Shown here piece by piece: positions 1 through 15,000 of a stretch of DNA of 64,000 nucleotides. This DNA is from Hepsetus odoe (lineage: Eukaryota; Chordata; Actinopteri; Characiformes; Hepsetidae), in NCBI GenBank assembly GCA_017165825.1, contig CM029369.1, positions 10,615,341-10,679,340 of the forward strand, given 5' to 3'. A program made the position numbers and the translations under genes. The stretch's first letter is position 1, and every line of letters begins with the position of its first letter. The notes under the pieces are model-generated. The model ran no database searches. It had not been told where the DNA came from and was given only the letters and a program-made list of their open reading frames with translations.

Positions 1-3000
1 CTTCCAGCCCTGACCATCATCATCACAGAGTGGAGAACCAAGTTCAGACGAGTCATGAACCAGCAGGACAATGATGCCAGGTCGAAGGCAATTGACTCAC
101 TTCTGAACTTTGAAACTGTAAGTGGTAAAAGTGGGAAGACACAGCTCCCTGCATTGTTTTCTAGAAAGTGCTTGCACCTAACAAGTCTCAGGTACTTCTC
201 TTTGTAGGTAAAATACTACAGTTCCGAGAGTTATGAAGTCAGTCGCTTTGAGGAAGCCCTTTTAAAGTACCAGGTAAATTCCTGCTCAAATTAAGCAGGG
301 AGGATATAGCTACGTATTTCTGTGCGTCTTAAATCTAAAAGCTGTTCTGCATGGTATATCACACATTCATAAGAGTTCATATATAAATGTGTGGGAACTA
401 TGGGTTATGTAACTAACACATGTATTCAGGACCATATTGTTTACTGAGTTTCTGCTGGTTTTTTCCAGGCTTCAGAGTGGAAGTCCAATGCCTCCTTGGC
501 CCTCCTGAACCAAACCCAGAACCTGATCATAGGCTCTGGTCTGCTAGCTGGGTCTCTTCTTTGTGCATACTTTGTCACAGTTGATCAGTTCCAGGTGTTG
601 TCTATTCACACTTTCACTTTAAACTAGTTTTTATGAATCTCCCGGGTACTCATGTTTTCCTTTACTGGATTTAGTTGGCGCTGATTTTTGCCTATTGTCA
701 CTTAAATTTACTGGCAATGACTGATTTCTAGATTGGGGACTATGTTCTTTTTGGGACTTACATTGTCCAGCTCTACACTCCTCTAAACTGGTTTGGCACT
801 TACTACAGGTAAGAAAAATCTTCATGCTGGTTCAGTTTGGAGGAATAAGCTGATAATTTATTATGAAAATCCAAAAATGAGTTGATATGCTTGGCCTTAG
901 GATGATTCAGACGGCTTTTGTTGACATGGAGAACATGTTTGACCTCCTAACAGAGAAGAAAGAGGTAGGAAATTAAGTCTGTCCTTCTATTATTTGATAG
1001 GATGTATCCTGTCCAAGTACAACTTTATAACCCTACCAGTTTACCATGCAAGATTGTATTGTGCTAAGTCAAGAGGCTGTCTCACAGAGCAGCAGGCAAA
1101 TGTGTGGTGATCACTATGAAAAGTGCCTATTACAACAGTAACACATTATTTTTTTTTTAAATGAAAAGTCAAAAACGTGACTTTTCATTAATGAACCAAG
1201 TGATGTGATTTGGTTTAATACTGGCCGGTACATAGATCTCATGTGTGGTATAAATATAACTATGTCTTGCGCCACATCCTGGCACTGTATAAAACAAGTA
1301 TGTGTATGTGCGTGTTTGGATACTTTCTGGTCTTGGCTTAGCCACTCCAGTGGGAACCCTCTCTACAAAATCACACAAGCAACAAACGGCAAGACTGCTC
1401 AGCATTCAGAGCCTCTTTAGATCTCATTGATATGGAAATGACAGAAGGAATGGAAGAAAAAGCCTTTATTGGAATTGTAAATCTGTAACTTTTGAGTTAT
1501 AGATTTTCTTTTACATCTGTTCATTTTGTAAATTGTTGTTCACTGACTGTCTGTCAAGCCCTGCTACAGGTCCATGTCTCAGTCTTTCGCCTTTTTCCTC
1601 CTGCTCCTGATCCCTTCCTCTCCAGGTGAAAGATGATGCAGATGCAGTAGATCTGGCCTGCAATGAAGGAAGAGTGGATTTCCAAAATGTCTGCTTCAGC
1701 TACACTCCAGGGTTAGTTTGTGCTCATGTTAGTAACACTGCAGCAATTATAAACATTTCATATTCACTTTCCAGTGCACTCTGGCTCCAATTGTTTTCAG
1801 TTTCCTCCATCTTGTCTCCATATAAATAAATGTATCTGTATGCCAAGGATGTTTTTGAATGGCACTGAAAGAGACTGATTATTAGGATTTACAGTTACGA
1901 GAAACACCCATTCTTGAAAATGTTGTTTTGAATGTCTGCAGGAAAGAGATTCTTAGAAACGTGTCATTCTCAGTGATGCCCGGTCAAACAGTAGCACTGG
2001 TACGTTTCTAGCTTCAGAGCTAAATAAATAATCGTTGCAAACATGCAGAAATGCAAGTTTTATATCCTGAAAGTACAATATTACTCTGTTCTTGCTCCAG
2101 GTTGGCCAGTCAGGGTCGGGCAAAAGCACCATCATCCGACTGCTCTTCCGTTTTTATGATATCCAATCAGGATGCATCCTCATTGATGGTCATGACATCT
2201 CAAAGGTAAGTTGATATGGTGGGACTCTATGATCTAAGTTGGTCATCTGACCACCTCTATAGACCATCCATCCATTTTCTGCCGCTTGTCCCAAACGGGG
2301 TCGCGGGGGAGTGCTGGTGTCCAACCCAGCGCACGCAGGGCGAGGACGGGGGACGCACCCTGGACAGGTCGCCAGCCCATCGCAGGGAGGAGCGGGACGG
2401 GGACGGCACCTTGCTCAAGGGTACCTCAGGGCAACCCATTGGGAAGGGGTTCGAACCCCTGATCCGCCGATCATGTGGCCAACACCCTACCCACTAGGCC
2501 ACCGCTGCCCCTCCTCTATAGACCAGACCCCATCTATTCAATGTTTAGTACAAGTTCTGTCCCCTTGCAATGCATGGAAATAGTTTCTGTGATGTCTTTT
2601 AGATGTAGGCATAAGATGGAATATGAGTAAGAGAGGCCTGGTAAGAACTATGGGAAAGTTTGAAGGATGACTGAAAACAAGGAATTGAAAAAAAGGAATT
2701 GCAACCCAATGTAAAAAAGAAATCATTATCTGTAAGGGACACACTCCAGACACATACGGTCTGGTCGGGTGAGATCTATGAGGAACTGCCTGAGTTGTTT
2801 GGTTTTATTCTAATTAAATGTTTGGTTTTAATCTTGCTTGTCAGAGAGCGTCCTCTCAAATATAACATGCTTTTGACTTTCTTATGCAGACATTTTGACA
2901 TATTTTACAACAATAAAACGGGTAAACCAGAAAAAGAATTTCATTTTTAAATTATGTTCCATTTTTAATCTTTCGAATTTTAAATGTTACTTTCTTTCTT

Positions 3001-6000
3001 GTATTCTGCTTTACAGCAAGTCTTCAGTAAAGCCTTTGTTTGAATATTGCTTGAGTATATCAGCCTGTAGGATGTCTTTCAAGCAGCAAAAACATCTACA
3101 CGCACAAAAACTTCACTGAGATCCTGCTGGTGTGGGTTTCTTCACTTTCAGTAATGCACACAAATGCTACTTGAATGCTAAAATCTTACACTTGTGGTAA
3201 AGCTTAAGTTGAACAAAAACAACTTTATCCTGCTTTTAAACATTTAAATCACAAACTAAAGTCCCGAAGTCTTTTTTGAGTGAAAAGTAAATTTGACGCA
3301 AATCATTTTTAATCAAATAGTATGAGAGCCCTAGCATGGACTTTTTGGCCTGTGCAGAATTGATGTTTTCCGCATAATTAACGTTTTTATGCCATTTTCT
3401 TTGTCCATGCCCAGACATTACAAGTTACTGTGAGATATTGACTGAGGATTACGAAATGCAATCCTTATGTGAGGTATTCTGGTAATGTCTCCAGTTTATA
3501 AACTTGGATCAGTGTGTGGATGGATAATGACTGTAATGACTGTTGCATTTCACCTGCCAAAGCTCTACTGTATCTTTTACTAAAAACAATTTAATCTGCA
3601 GTTGAGAATCAAAATGATTACTGTGTTGTTACTGGAATGAATTCTGTTAGTGGTTTTAGATCTTAGAGGGACATAAAACTAACTCCAATTTGGAATTGCC
3701 ACCACAGTAATCTAACCATCAACACTAGCTTTGAGGTCTTGCAGTGTTGCGTTGGGAAGCCCCCATTTGTGCTGCCGTTTGCAATGATCCCTTATTGGGA
3801 TTCCTAAAAGGAGGTCATTAATTAGCTTCTGTAAGACATGCTTAACGTGATGAATGGTGTGAAATCTGCACGTCTTTGAACTATTTAAATGCTTCAAATT
3901 ACGTTACGCACTGACTTCTATACGTGACAATGAATTGCTTCACTTACCTTACTTTGAATGGCACAAATGCCAAATATACGCCCCGACAGAGCGCACAGTA
4001 AGAGTTTGCCTTTGATTTTCAGGTTGCCTTCTTGTGGTTTGTTCCACTCTGCTAACTGCCTGTATTCAATAACAAAGTAAAAGTGCACAATTATGCCTTT
4101 TTGTGATGCTACACCAAACCTCAAAAGCTTCACATTTTGTAATCTCAAGGCTTTGTAATTATGGCAGTTTTTCAGAAACCTTGCAGTCACACAGACACAC
4201 TCTCACATATGCACATGCACACTGGGAATAGTGCTTGAGCAGCATGAATTCAGTTTCTCCTTCATATCCAAGTCAACCTGCCCCCTGTGAATAAATCATA
4301 GTCTGGGACTGGTAAATAATGAATACAGAACTTTAAGGCTGCTTTTATTCCACCATATGGACGGAGTGTCGGCAAATTTGCAAGACTTTCTGTCGTCTGC
4401 TAAGAGGTGCTCAGAGTTCAGCCGCCAGACACTCTCACTCTCTCGCTCGCTCGCGCTCTCTCTCTCTCTCAGTCTGCCTGTCTGTCTCTCTCTCTCTCTC
4501 TGTCTCTCTGTCTGGGCCACTATTCAGCAAACACTCACATCCGAGGCTGAAGGTTAGCTCTGCTTCATATCGTCACGTTGCGTAATTAGTGAGGCTGAGT
4601 GCCCAAATCTGAGTTCCGTAAATCTGTTTACAAATTAATAGAATCATTGTTTACAGGAGGGCGTAGCTGTCAGCGTGAGATTACATGCATGCTGTAAGTA
4701 CGGAAGGGGAAAGCAGTTTGGTTTTTTGGACTGCTTTCACACATTTCAGGAAAAATATCTCTGCAGAAAAGAGCTCAATGCATTTCTCCAATCGACCCTG
4801 GTATTTTACAAATCCTCACATGTGAGCGAGATGAAGACAACATGAAAATGGAAAAATTCACAAAGCTGACACAAGTGCCATACAGATTTCTGCATGTTTT
4901 TTGTGCTGCACTAAGAAACTAAACACTGGGCTGTCCCAGTCCTGGACATGGCTGTATGTTGTAAAGGAAATATCTGTAGATTATGTATGTATTCAAGAAA
5001 AAAAGGAGAGAAAAGCATGACTCACTGCATTTTGTGCAAAATAAATTGAACCTATTTAAGTAATAATCTTTCTACAAATTTCTACAAGCAACAAACACAT
5101 AATTTGGTTCTTTAGTTTATGAGAACTTAAACTTTAGTTTGATCTTTTTCTAAAGGTGGCATGAGTGGAAGTGGGGTTTATTTTAATGCCCCAATTTTCA
5201 GTCCTGGACACTTGCAAATGCAGTTTTATATTGTGTTAACTTAACGGACTTTCCAGCATGAGTGTGTAGAAATACAGTTGTCTTAAATTTGCTCACCCTC
5301 ATTGTAATGGAGAGTTGTTGAAGTGAAAAGAAGTTTAACATCTGCATGGAACAACCATAAAGATGAATATTTTCTTTACAAATGCAATAAGCTGTGGCAA
5401 AAGTTTGGGAGCCCTTTCAGTTGGTCCACTATCGTTTGTTTTTGTTTGTTGGTTTTTAAATTAAATCTTCTCCCTATTCTGATCAGATGTAGAGAACTCC
5501 AGAGTGTTTTACATGACGTGAACCTGCAAACCTTGCAGTCAACAACTATTGCTTCATTGAAGTGGCCATGGGCATGTAACTGGAGATCTGAAACCGAATA
5601 ACATATTATCATCTCAAACACCGCACTGCGCAAAATCCAGTTAGACATGAGTAATTATCCTCTCTTTGGAATAAAGCATGCTTGGTCAGTGTTCTTTAAT
5701 AACTGATGATTCACTAAGAAAAGAATATTGTGCAATAATAGATATCTAATATCTATTTCCACAAAAATCATCTCCATTGAAGGGTCATTAGAGAGTCAGA
5801 TTTGCTGTGTCAATGTGGTAATTAATTTCCAAACCAAGATGTCAGTGACGAATTTAAGTGTTAAACGCAGAGGACACACAAAAGTGCATCAAGCAAGTGC
5901 TTTCTTTCAGATAAAGCCTTTCCTGAGATGTTTACAATGATGCTGCTTATTCGTGAGGTCAAATAAATGAGCATTTTTGAGGTCAGGCAGTGATGTTGAA

Positions 6001-9000
6001 TGAATTCAGAGCTTTGTTTAGGCCAATGAAGTTCTTACACATCAAAACAGGAAAAAGAAGGGGAAAAATTTTGAATTGTTTCTTGGAAAAATGGTAGAAA
6101 ACTCTTAAATCATGAATAGAAAGAATGAAAATTGGCTACAAGAATTGTTCAGAGGCTGTGATTTTAGCCAAAAGTGTCTTTTTCCAATAAGTTGAAGTCA
6201 GCAAATGATTAATAGTGTGTTTTTATAAATTTAGTCTGTGTCATGGAGAGACTGGTGGCTTCAAAATGTGGGAGGGTCCAAAAATCAGGGGTAAAGGGTA
6301 AGTAACTAAATCAAGATGCAACATAGCGAGATTTTCATTCTGAAACACTCCCAGTAAAGAGTGTGTTGAGGAAAACAGAACAAATATGTTTTAATTTAAA
6401 AAGAGAGTGTTTTCATTCATTCATTCATTCATGCAAACATTGTCATTGGTTTTGATTTCTGTCTTTCCAGATTGGGTCATGGTGGTAACTGGTACCTCTC
6501 CAGCTTTTCTGCTGAGAGAGAAGTAGAGAGAAGGGTTTGTGTCCAGATTGTGTTAACTAAATCATCAAGAAAGTTGGGACAAGGAGTTTGTGACCTTGAC
6601 TTTGGATATAAAAGGGAAAATGCTTGTGGGTAAAAAGAGAGGATGCATTTTCAAGATGCGTTTTTTTTTTTTTTTGGTTTGTTTTTTTTTTGCTTTCTCA
6701 TGCTCTCCATCATCCCCACTTTGTCATGCTATGGCCCTGAGATGTTTGCATTCTGAGCACAGGAACACAGCCTCACACTTGTGCACCACAGCCACACATT
6801 CCTAGTGCATTAACGTGCATAGAGCCCAGCAGGAAGCATGAGGTGGACTCAGCGTGCCAGAACCCTCCTCAGGGAGTGTGAGCTTTCTCATAGAGCAGGC
6901 ATGAGAGAGCATCGCTTTTATAGACCAGCTGTCATCAATTCAGCCACTCATCCTTCATGCTGGTGGCCAGATCAGCACCATTAAACTTACTGGAACATTA
7001 GGATGTACTCTCCAAGAACAGAGTGGAACTCTGATGTTAAAAAGCTGTGTTTTTTTTTTTTTGTTAAAAGTCTAATAGAAGTCTGTGCCGCGGTGGTACA
7101 CATACTCTGTGTAAAATATGAAGGAATGTTTCATTTAGTTTAATTTAATTTAATATAATGTAATGTTAAACAATTATTTGGTCAAAAATGTAATTTGCCA
7201 TTGACTTATTTCTTAATGTGATGTGCAGGTGAATATTCTTGTCATTGTGAAACAGCACAGAGTGAGACACTACGAAATTGCAGCAGGGGACAGCTATTTA
7301 AAGCTTCTGGGGAGCAGTGATGGAGACAGTACCTTGCTCATAGGTACCTCAGGGCAACCTACTGGTCTGGGTTTGAAACCCATGACCTACAGATCCAGGG
7401 GCAAACTCCTTAACCACTAGAACGCCGCTGCACCTATTTACCACCCTATTAGGTGGTCAAGATATCGTTAATGTCTGAAGTTTTTTGTTGTATACATCTA
7501 TCAGTTGTATGTAGATAACAAGCAAGGTACAGCTTTTACTCCACCAAATAGCATGCCTAAACCATCACACTTCCCGGATTGTTAAAGGGAAACTTTCACC
7601 AAAAATTCTATTTACTGAATATATTGTGCAGTGGAGCACAGTTTGCCAGTTTAAAGACTTCTGATGATGTATTTGTATAGAAGGAACCTTTGAAAAAATG
7701 GCAAGGGTTTTGGAGAAAGATGAGTAATTTGAAGTAAGATTTCATTTTTACCAGGGCTCATCCAGAAGGTAGGATAGCAAATGTTATTTCTAAGAAGCAG
7801 AACATCTGCATTAATTAGCCTCTTGGCCTAATCAGCTACACTAACATTACCATTTCAAGGTGGCTGGTACCACAGTTTTTAGCTACTCCATTCATAAGAT
7901 TGTTAGTTTAACAGATAAAATTCTGTCATACTTGGCCACGATTGTGTTAATGTGATTTACTTTGTTGAACTAATCAGTTGATCGTTTATTCTAATCTAAT
8001 TTGTGGTATAACACTGAGTTTATCTGTATCATTGGGAGCAGAAAGGTCATCCATGCTTTATTCACAATCTTTCCACGTCCGATTCACTTTAAAGGTGAAA
8101 TGACATGAAAAGGAAGTTGTCATGACCAAATGCTACCCTGCAAGCCTTGTCAGTTTCCTTTGGCTCTCAATGAGAAGGCTACACGCACATTCACGCACCT
8201 CCACACACCCTTAAAGTGGGGAAACATCTGTTGGCCTTTCTTTGTGCTCATTTCTCTGGGAGAAGCTTTCACGGAAATAATGGATCAACACATGAATCCC
8301 AGGGTCTTTGATGGCATGGAAGGCTTCGGGCTGTTTTTGTTCTGGCGCTGGTCACTGATTCAACCTTCTCATTGCATTTTTGACGCCCGTGTGTCTGCCT
8401 GTGCTGGCAAAACCGTGTGTGTAACATTACACCCTAAAGTGTGCATGTGAAAAAGAACAGGAGGGGAGCTTCTCTGCCGGATATGAATATATGACCAAGG
8501 AACATGCATGCCTGCTGCAAAACAAACACACAAACGAGTCATGCCGTACTTACTCACAGAGCAAGTGCCTTTGGGCTGAGGGGTGGAGGATAGAATAACG
8601 GGGGATGCTGACAAGGCCTCGAGAAAGTGGTGTGAAATATTTAACATTTTCATATAAGCAACATTTGAGGCTCGTAAAGGCTCTTTTTCAAAGGAGTTAC
8701 AAGGGGCTTTTGATGGCAGAAATCAAAGCTGTTTTTCAGCATGTTGGAAAAGGTGGAGTGACGGGGGGGCAGCTGGTGGAACTTACTTATCCCGTAAGCG
8801 ATGATCATGGTGCACAGCCGCCACGCAGACAGCTGATAAGCCACGTGTTCCGCTTTAGACTCACAAGCACACGTGTCATGCATGTGACTGATTCAGCCCT
8901 TAACTTTGTTTCCCGCCTGATTCCAGAACACTGCTCCAAAACAGCTACTACTGCTGCACAGTTGGGGTCATAATCAGTGCTGTTTAGTTGCTGTTTGTTA

Positions 9001-12000
9001 TCAGAGGTCAGTCAATGGTTTATAGCGTTTGACACAGTTCAGTAAAAGTCACTGGACCTGAATATCGCACCCCAATAAACTCACCAAATGCAATGAAGCT
9101 TGTTGAAAATGAAGTACGTCTCATCCAGCTTTTCGCTGATTTACAGAAAGGTTTAAAACAGAAATGTGAGGTATTTAAAAGAGTGACTGCATCAGTACGA
9201 CACCAGAACAATAGTCAGTTTATTAGAAAAAAGCAAATGTTCATCATGAAAACATTTTCTGACAAAAGTGGTTGATGTCAAGGTCCCTTAGATTTATTGG
9301 AATAAAATACAGATTTAGCACCAACGTGGCTGGTTTGTGATGTAACAGACATTTTAGGAAAAGGCTGCTTTTCCTGTAGCAATACAGGCTGAACAGATAT
9401 ATTTTAAACTGATGTATTTATATATGCTACAGTATTAATGGTTGATTATTTGGAGGTTCTGCTGATCATTAGAGTGCAGGAAATCTGGTGGTTGATTCAT
9501 GGCAGTTATATTTGACTGTAGTCATCAGACGGTAAAGCCCTACTAAACTGAAGTAATTGGAGTCTGTTTTGACCAGACAGATCACCTGATATTACCTGTT
9601 GGAATTTCTTACTTGAAATTCATATCAGTCACTACATTTCCATATCGGTGTTTCTCTGCTCCTGAACCAAGTCCTAGACTAAAAATGAGATGATACACTC
9701 AAGAAAATTCATTGGCGTGTCCTAATCCGAAAACTGCCCTGTGGTTCTTTCAAAGAGCGCCAGCAGATTAAGTGTCTTTGGAGCTCTCAGGCACTCTGTT
9801 TCCACCACTGCAGTAATTCTGCTTTAATGACTTTTCATGCTGAGGCCCCGCATCCTGTTAATCATATTTCAGTTTATGGAACACTTCATAAAAGCACTTA
9901 ATGACTTCATTCAGATGTTGTCTTGGCAGCCAGTGTTTGCTGGTCTGGAAGCCTCAGCTGTTGACATGGACCTGTCTTTGGAAGACAGCTGGAAGGAGAG
10001 AAAGTGTTAAGATGGAGAAAGTGTAGTGAGTCACAGGTGTTAGTTGTGTAGATAGGCAAAGAAATACAAAGAGTAGGAGGGTTCTGTGTCTCATTACAAA
10101 CATCCTGATGTAGGCGAGGACTAGGCAGAGGAGACTGGAGTCTATAATGCCGTCTGCGGGTTGTTAAACAGAGCCGTGTGTGAAGGTTCGTGTCAACATG
10201 ATGCTTTCTGTACATTTGCTGCAGGTTGTGCACACATGGGTAGTTCCTTGTGAGCCATTTTGTGCCTTAAGAATTAAACTGTAACAGCCCTTGTGTGTGC
10301 GCACATCTGGTCACAAAACCAGAACTTGCCTCTAGTCGAGTGGATTCAGTTTCACGTTTCAAGTTTTGCATATCACTGATCCCATTTTCCTTTGTGTTTT
10401 TATCCCTCATTTGCAAACATCTGACAGGGTCAGTTTTCTCCTGCTTGCTTTGTCTCTAGGGTTTACACATATGAAAGTGTTCAGAGAGTTTTTTTAAAAC
10501 ATCTTATCCAATTAAAAGAATAATAAAGCGTAGCCAGTCAATGTTGTTCAAGTAGAAAATGAAGTAGTGTATAATATGTACAACACAGCATGTCACTTAA
10601 GGTTAAGATGAACAAACTGCGTGGAAGCCCCAGAGTTTTTAGAGATTGATGTAAATGTTGGTTGATTGACACTGATCGATCTGAAATGATTAGTCTGATC
10701 AGTCACAGTCTGCCTGTCACTCTCTCAATACGCACTGGGGATAAAGCACTTACCAAGGAACTCTGACTTAAATGGCCATGTTACTATTCTACATCATCTA
10801 CATCTGTTGTAAACCTATTCTGTTGCTTCCTCTTTTTGACCCATAGTAATATGAACCATAGCGAGAGTGAGATTTTTCTGTTTAACACTAGAAACCTTCT
10901 CCATCTGAAAAATGTAGGTATATGAGTAGAGCAAAAACACTGGAGGGCAAAAATATACAAAGGCTTTAAGTTTATAAATTCTGTCAAACTAGAATAAAGG
11001 ATGCAATGCTGTGCTACAGAACATAATTTAACATGACATAACAGATTAAAAGTGAATTGCAAGTGAAAGTGGCTATTTTTCATTGTAAACACTGCACAGC
11101 AGCCAGTGCACCAAAAGAAAATACTTTCTCTGCATTTATCACATCCACCCAAAAGGAGTTGTTGGCAGCTATACATCCAGTGCTTGGGTAGCATTGATGA
11201 GGACAGTACCTCGTTCAAGGGTATCTATGGGAAACCTGCAGCCCTAGGACTCAAACCCACAACCTTTCAATCATGGGGGGGTACCTGGGGGGGGGGGGGA
11301 GGCCACCACTGCCGAAAAAAAGTCAGAGTAAAATTTATTCTTCAAATCAATCACTTTCATCATGTTACCATAAACATCAACACTATATAACACTATAAAA
11401 ATGCCCTCATTTACATTCCTCAATTTTCTCAATTGTTTCCTTTTTTATAACAGTTTCCCATTTAATGTATTTCAGAGACTGCAGAGATGGAAATATTTTC
11501 AATCTAAGAAGGAGTGAGGGGTGTTTTGTCCCGGGGGAGGCCCCATGATGCTGTCCCCTTTGAGAAGACCGCTTAGAGACCGGTCTTGTAGTGCACACTC
11601 TTGGAGACGGTGGTTTCCGTCTACTCCAGATGGTATCGGTTATGACAGAAAAAAAGGGGGAGAATGCCCACATGCAATCAAAATGTAATTAGTGTAAAAG
11701 AAAATGACAGAAAACAATCAGAGATATTGGTCAACCTTCAGGGTCACTAGTAGTGTGGGCCTTGATGTTGGGAACGCAAGAGTGATAGAAGCCAACAAAG
11801 TAGCAAGTTTTCCGACAGACTCAGATGCTCATAAATGTACTTGTAGACTCTAAAATACATTGTTAAAATTGTGCTTCTTTTATTTCTGAACAGTCTTCTG
11901 AGTGAAATATTATATTCACACAGTTGTTCATTAAGCATTTGAGAAGCATGTGCTGGGCTTTCCAGCAGACTCGGTCTCCTTACAATCAGCTTGGGTATTG

Positions 12001-15000
12001 TTGCATTGAGAACCGGAAAACTGCAGTGAAACTAATGTTTTTGAGGATAAAAGTGGCATTGTTGGGGCACAGATGCTTCTCTCGAATAAAAAAAACCTGG
12101 GAAGCCATTTGCGTTTCGCATGGCTGCAGTAAGCCCCCCTCTCACCCAGCTCAGTCTGATGTTAATTAGTTCATAAATTAAAGACATTGACTTTTTTGCA
12201 GGCCAGATGAATGGAAAAGGCGAATGGAAAGACGCTGAATTAAGAGCATTCGGGGAGGGGAAAAAAGTAAAGCTAGGCAAAAATAAACAAAAGGCGAAAG
12301 CAAAAAAAAGAACTTCAAAAAAGGGATCTAATTCAGCTGGCGTTTGAAGTGAAAAGGCTGAGGCTGGTTCCACACGCCACATGGATTAATGGTGGAACGG
12401 ACTGCTGGAGCAACAGACACTCTGCCCCCTCAGGCCCTGTCCGCGTCAATGCTGCTCTTATGCAGATCTCAGGCCAGTTTTGTAAAGCCTTTGCTAATGT
12501 CTTTGGTTAATGTTTGGGTTTTCTGAATGGTTTTGGGGGAAATTGGCTTGTGCCTAGGCCACGCTGCACAGAACATCTCTTATTGAGCAGGACTGATAAA
12601 TATCTGCTCCTCGCTTTTAAGCATATTTGGGCACAGAAACCAAATCTGATAATACCTGTGTTAGTTTGAGGTAATAAGACCATCTGATGTCTACAGTTGC
12701 GAAAGCACTGCATACTACATCCTGGACTTTCAAATCAAAAGGAGGGGAGAACCACACTGCTGCACATTTCACCTTGGTGTCATTTCCACCCAAACTACAG
12801 CGGTGCTCTTCTTCATGAATTTAAACCCTGTTTATGTTGGAGGTTTTTTTTTGCCAGAAGCCCTGAAGAAGCTTGGTTTAAAGTCTTGTGTTAATTACAT
12901 GGAAAATGTCATAAAAAATAAAACCCCAAGATGTGGTCCATATTCTGGGAATAAATATGAGTTTAATACGCTCAGCGTATCGGCTCTTGTGACCCTGCTG
13001 GCTTGAATGGTAATCGCCATGGACATCTGCTTTAATTGGGTATTGAATCTGAGATTCTTGACTGCTTGCTGCTAGTTTTAGTGTCTGATTATTTGACAGA
13101 TACGTTGTTGTGCTTCTGCCATTAACATTTTTGGTGTTGCATTAATCAAACTTCTGGTGTATCCAGAAATTCCAGTGTATCTTCAATTTTCTGGTTTGTC
13201 ATGCATTTATTTCTGATTAGCCACTATTCTCAGTTTGTCTCTGCATACCATATCCTGTGGTTGGAATTTTCACTGTTGATTAGATTAATGGAAAAGGAAT
13301 GCCAACCTCAAGTAACTGCTTTGAGTGAAAGAGAGTTTGTGTGTAAGAGGGAATGCATTTCTGAATGGTGATGATATGGAAGATTAGGTTGTTTGTGTCG
13401 GGTTGACATTCAGGCCATTGGTTTCAGCAATGGAATCTCTGCGGTCTGATGGAACTGGTGCTAATGCAGCCAAACATACAAAGTCTAAATATAGGAGAAT
13501 CTGATATCATGAGAAACAGTTGAATAACTTAAACTGGAGGGAAAAAAATGCTTTTTAAAATTTTTAAGACCATATGTTGTCAAATGGCGCTCTTGTCCTG
13601 ATGTTCTATCAGATGTTTCCTTTTTGGCCTGGCATCAAGCTAATGGCTATTGCTGTGCCAACCCATGAGTGCAGCATTACACATGACTTCTGAATTCATG
13701 AATGCCTGTGTTAGTAGAGAACAATGGGAAAGGAAATATGATCAGTGTTTATTTCAGGATTTGTTTGTTCTAGGATTTCAACAAAAAAGTTGCTACTTGC
13801 TTTTTGTTTCCCTTTAACCATGCAAGCCCTGCTCTTCTTTCTACTCCTCTCTTCTCCACTCCTGTCCACTTGCTGCCCCTTGATGTCAGCTGGCACTGCC
13901 TCACAGCGTCTGGCAGGCGTTGGATCTCGGCAGGGGGCTATCTCCTACCAGCACCCCGCCCAAAAACAGGCCAGCATGGGGAGATTGTCACCCTGCTTTA
14001 TAATTGGGCTTTCAGATCTTCAGAACTTCCATAGCACCTGGCTGTTTACCTTTCAAAGGCAATGAAGTCGTTTGAACATTTGACAGCCACGTGCCAGTGT
14101 TTCACCTGGTCAACATATTGGTTACTTGCATTATGCAAGGCTCAGTGACACGAGGGAAACTTCTAAATGAGCTGTTAAGAGTTCTGCTGCTGTGTTTGTG
14201 CTTTTTTTGAGCAGGTGACACAGAGGTCTCTTCGGTCCTACATTGGCGTAGTCCCTCAGGACACTGTCCTCTTCAACGACAACATCCGAGAGAACATTCG
14301 CTACGGACGGATCAGTGCCAGTGACCAGGAAGTGGAAGATGCTGCTCTGGCTGCTGACATTCACTGCAGGATCCAGTCTCTTTCAGACGGTATATCACTC
14401 ACTGCTGCCCTTTTTAGTCATGAGCTGAGGTTGTAAAAACATTGCTTGTAAAAGATGAAGGACTTTCAAGGAAGCAATGCAATTTGGAACAAAAAAGTGA
14501 GCAGCATGGATTTTATTTCTGAATGGGGGACATGCATCTTCATTATGTTTCTAGAAGTTTGTAGAAACCTGCTCATCCAATACTTTTTTGGAGTTTGCAA
14601 TAGCAATAAATGAAAAGGATTTATACAGTAAAGTGTTTGCCCTTCCCCTTTTGCTTCAGTAACATCCTCAGCTTTTCTGCGATGCCTTTATTTGCAATCA
14701 CAAATATCGATGAGGTTAGGCACTAATTTTGGATGATTTAGTTCTGGAACATAAACACTACATTAATTTATCAAGGTTTTTGTATTGTGCTCCATTACTC
14801 AAGACAACACGATTGCTTCACAGCCCAGTCCTGAGGGATTTTAGACATGGATATGTTCACCTTAGCTGTGATGTACACACACCCCAGCGTTTCGCTCTAT
14901 TCCCAGTGCTTCACTATGTAGATTATACAAGCTGTGTGTGAGTAACTCCTGTGTTAGTGAGTGGGTGCACCTTAAAGTAGCTGAGTTAATAGAAGGGTTG

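Larger units (their letters stand above)
2206..14214 (+). other. 12-kb intron of abcb6, no coding exon seen
   Basis: This stretch is bounded by a GTAAG donor at 2206 and a GCAG acceptor ending at 14214. I found no open frame that resembles a known protein. It holds three SINE copies (2267-2512, 7222-7434, 11052-11315), a CT microsatellite near 4431-4514, T runs at 6661-6690 and 7049-7062, and a G run at 11287-11300. Several stretches (about 8130-8970, 12150-12450, 13780-14030) look less AT-rich and could be conserved non-coding sequence, but that cannot be judged from one genome. Confidence 0.8.

Noticed and set aside
9907..10233. 108-residue minus-strand open frame
   Set aside because: Low-complexity chance frame; no recognisable domain or splice partners.
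10784..11218. 144-residue minus-strand open frame
   Set aside because: Overlaps a degenerate SINE, has no family resemblance and lies in the abcb6 intron.
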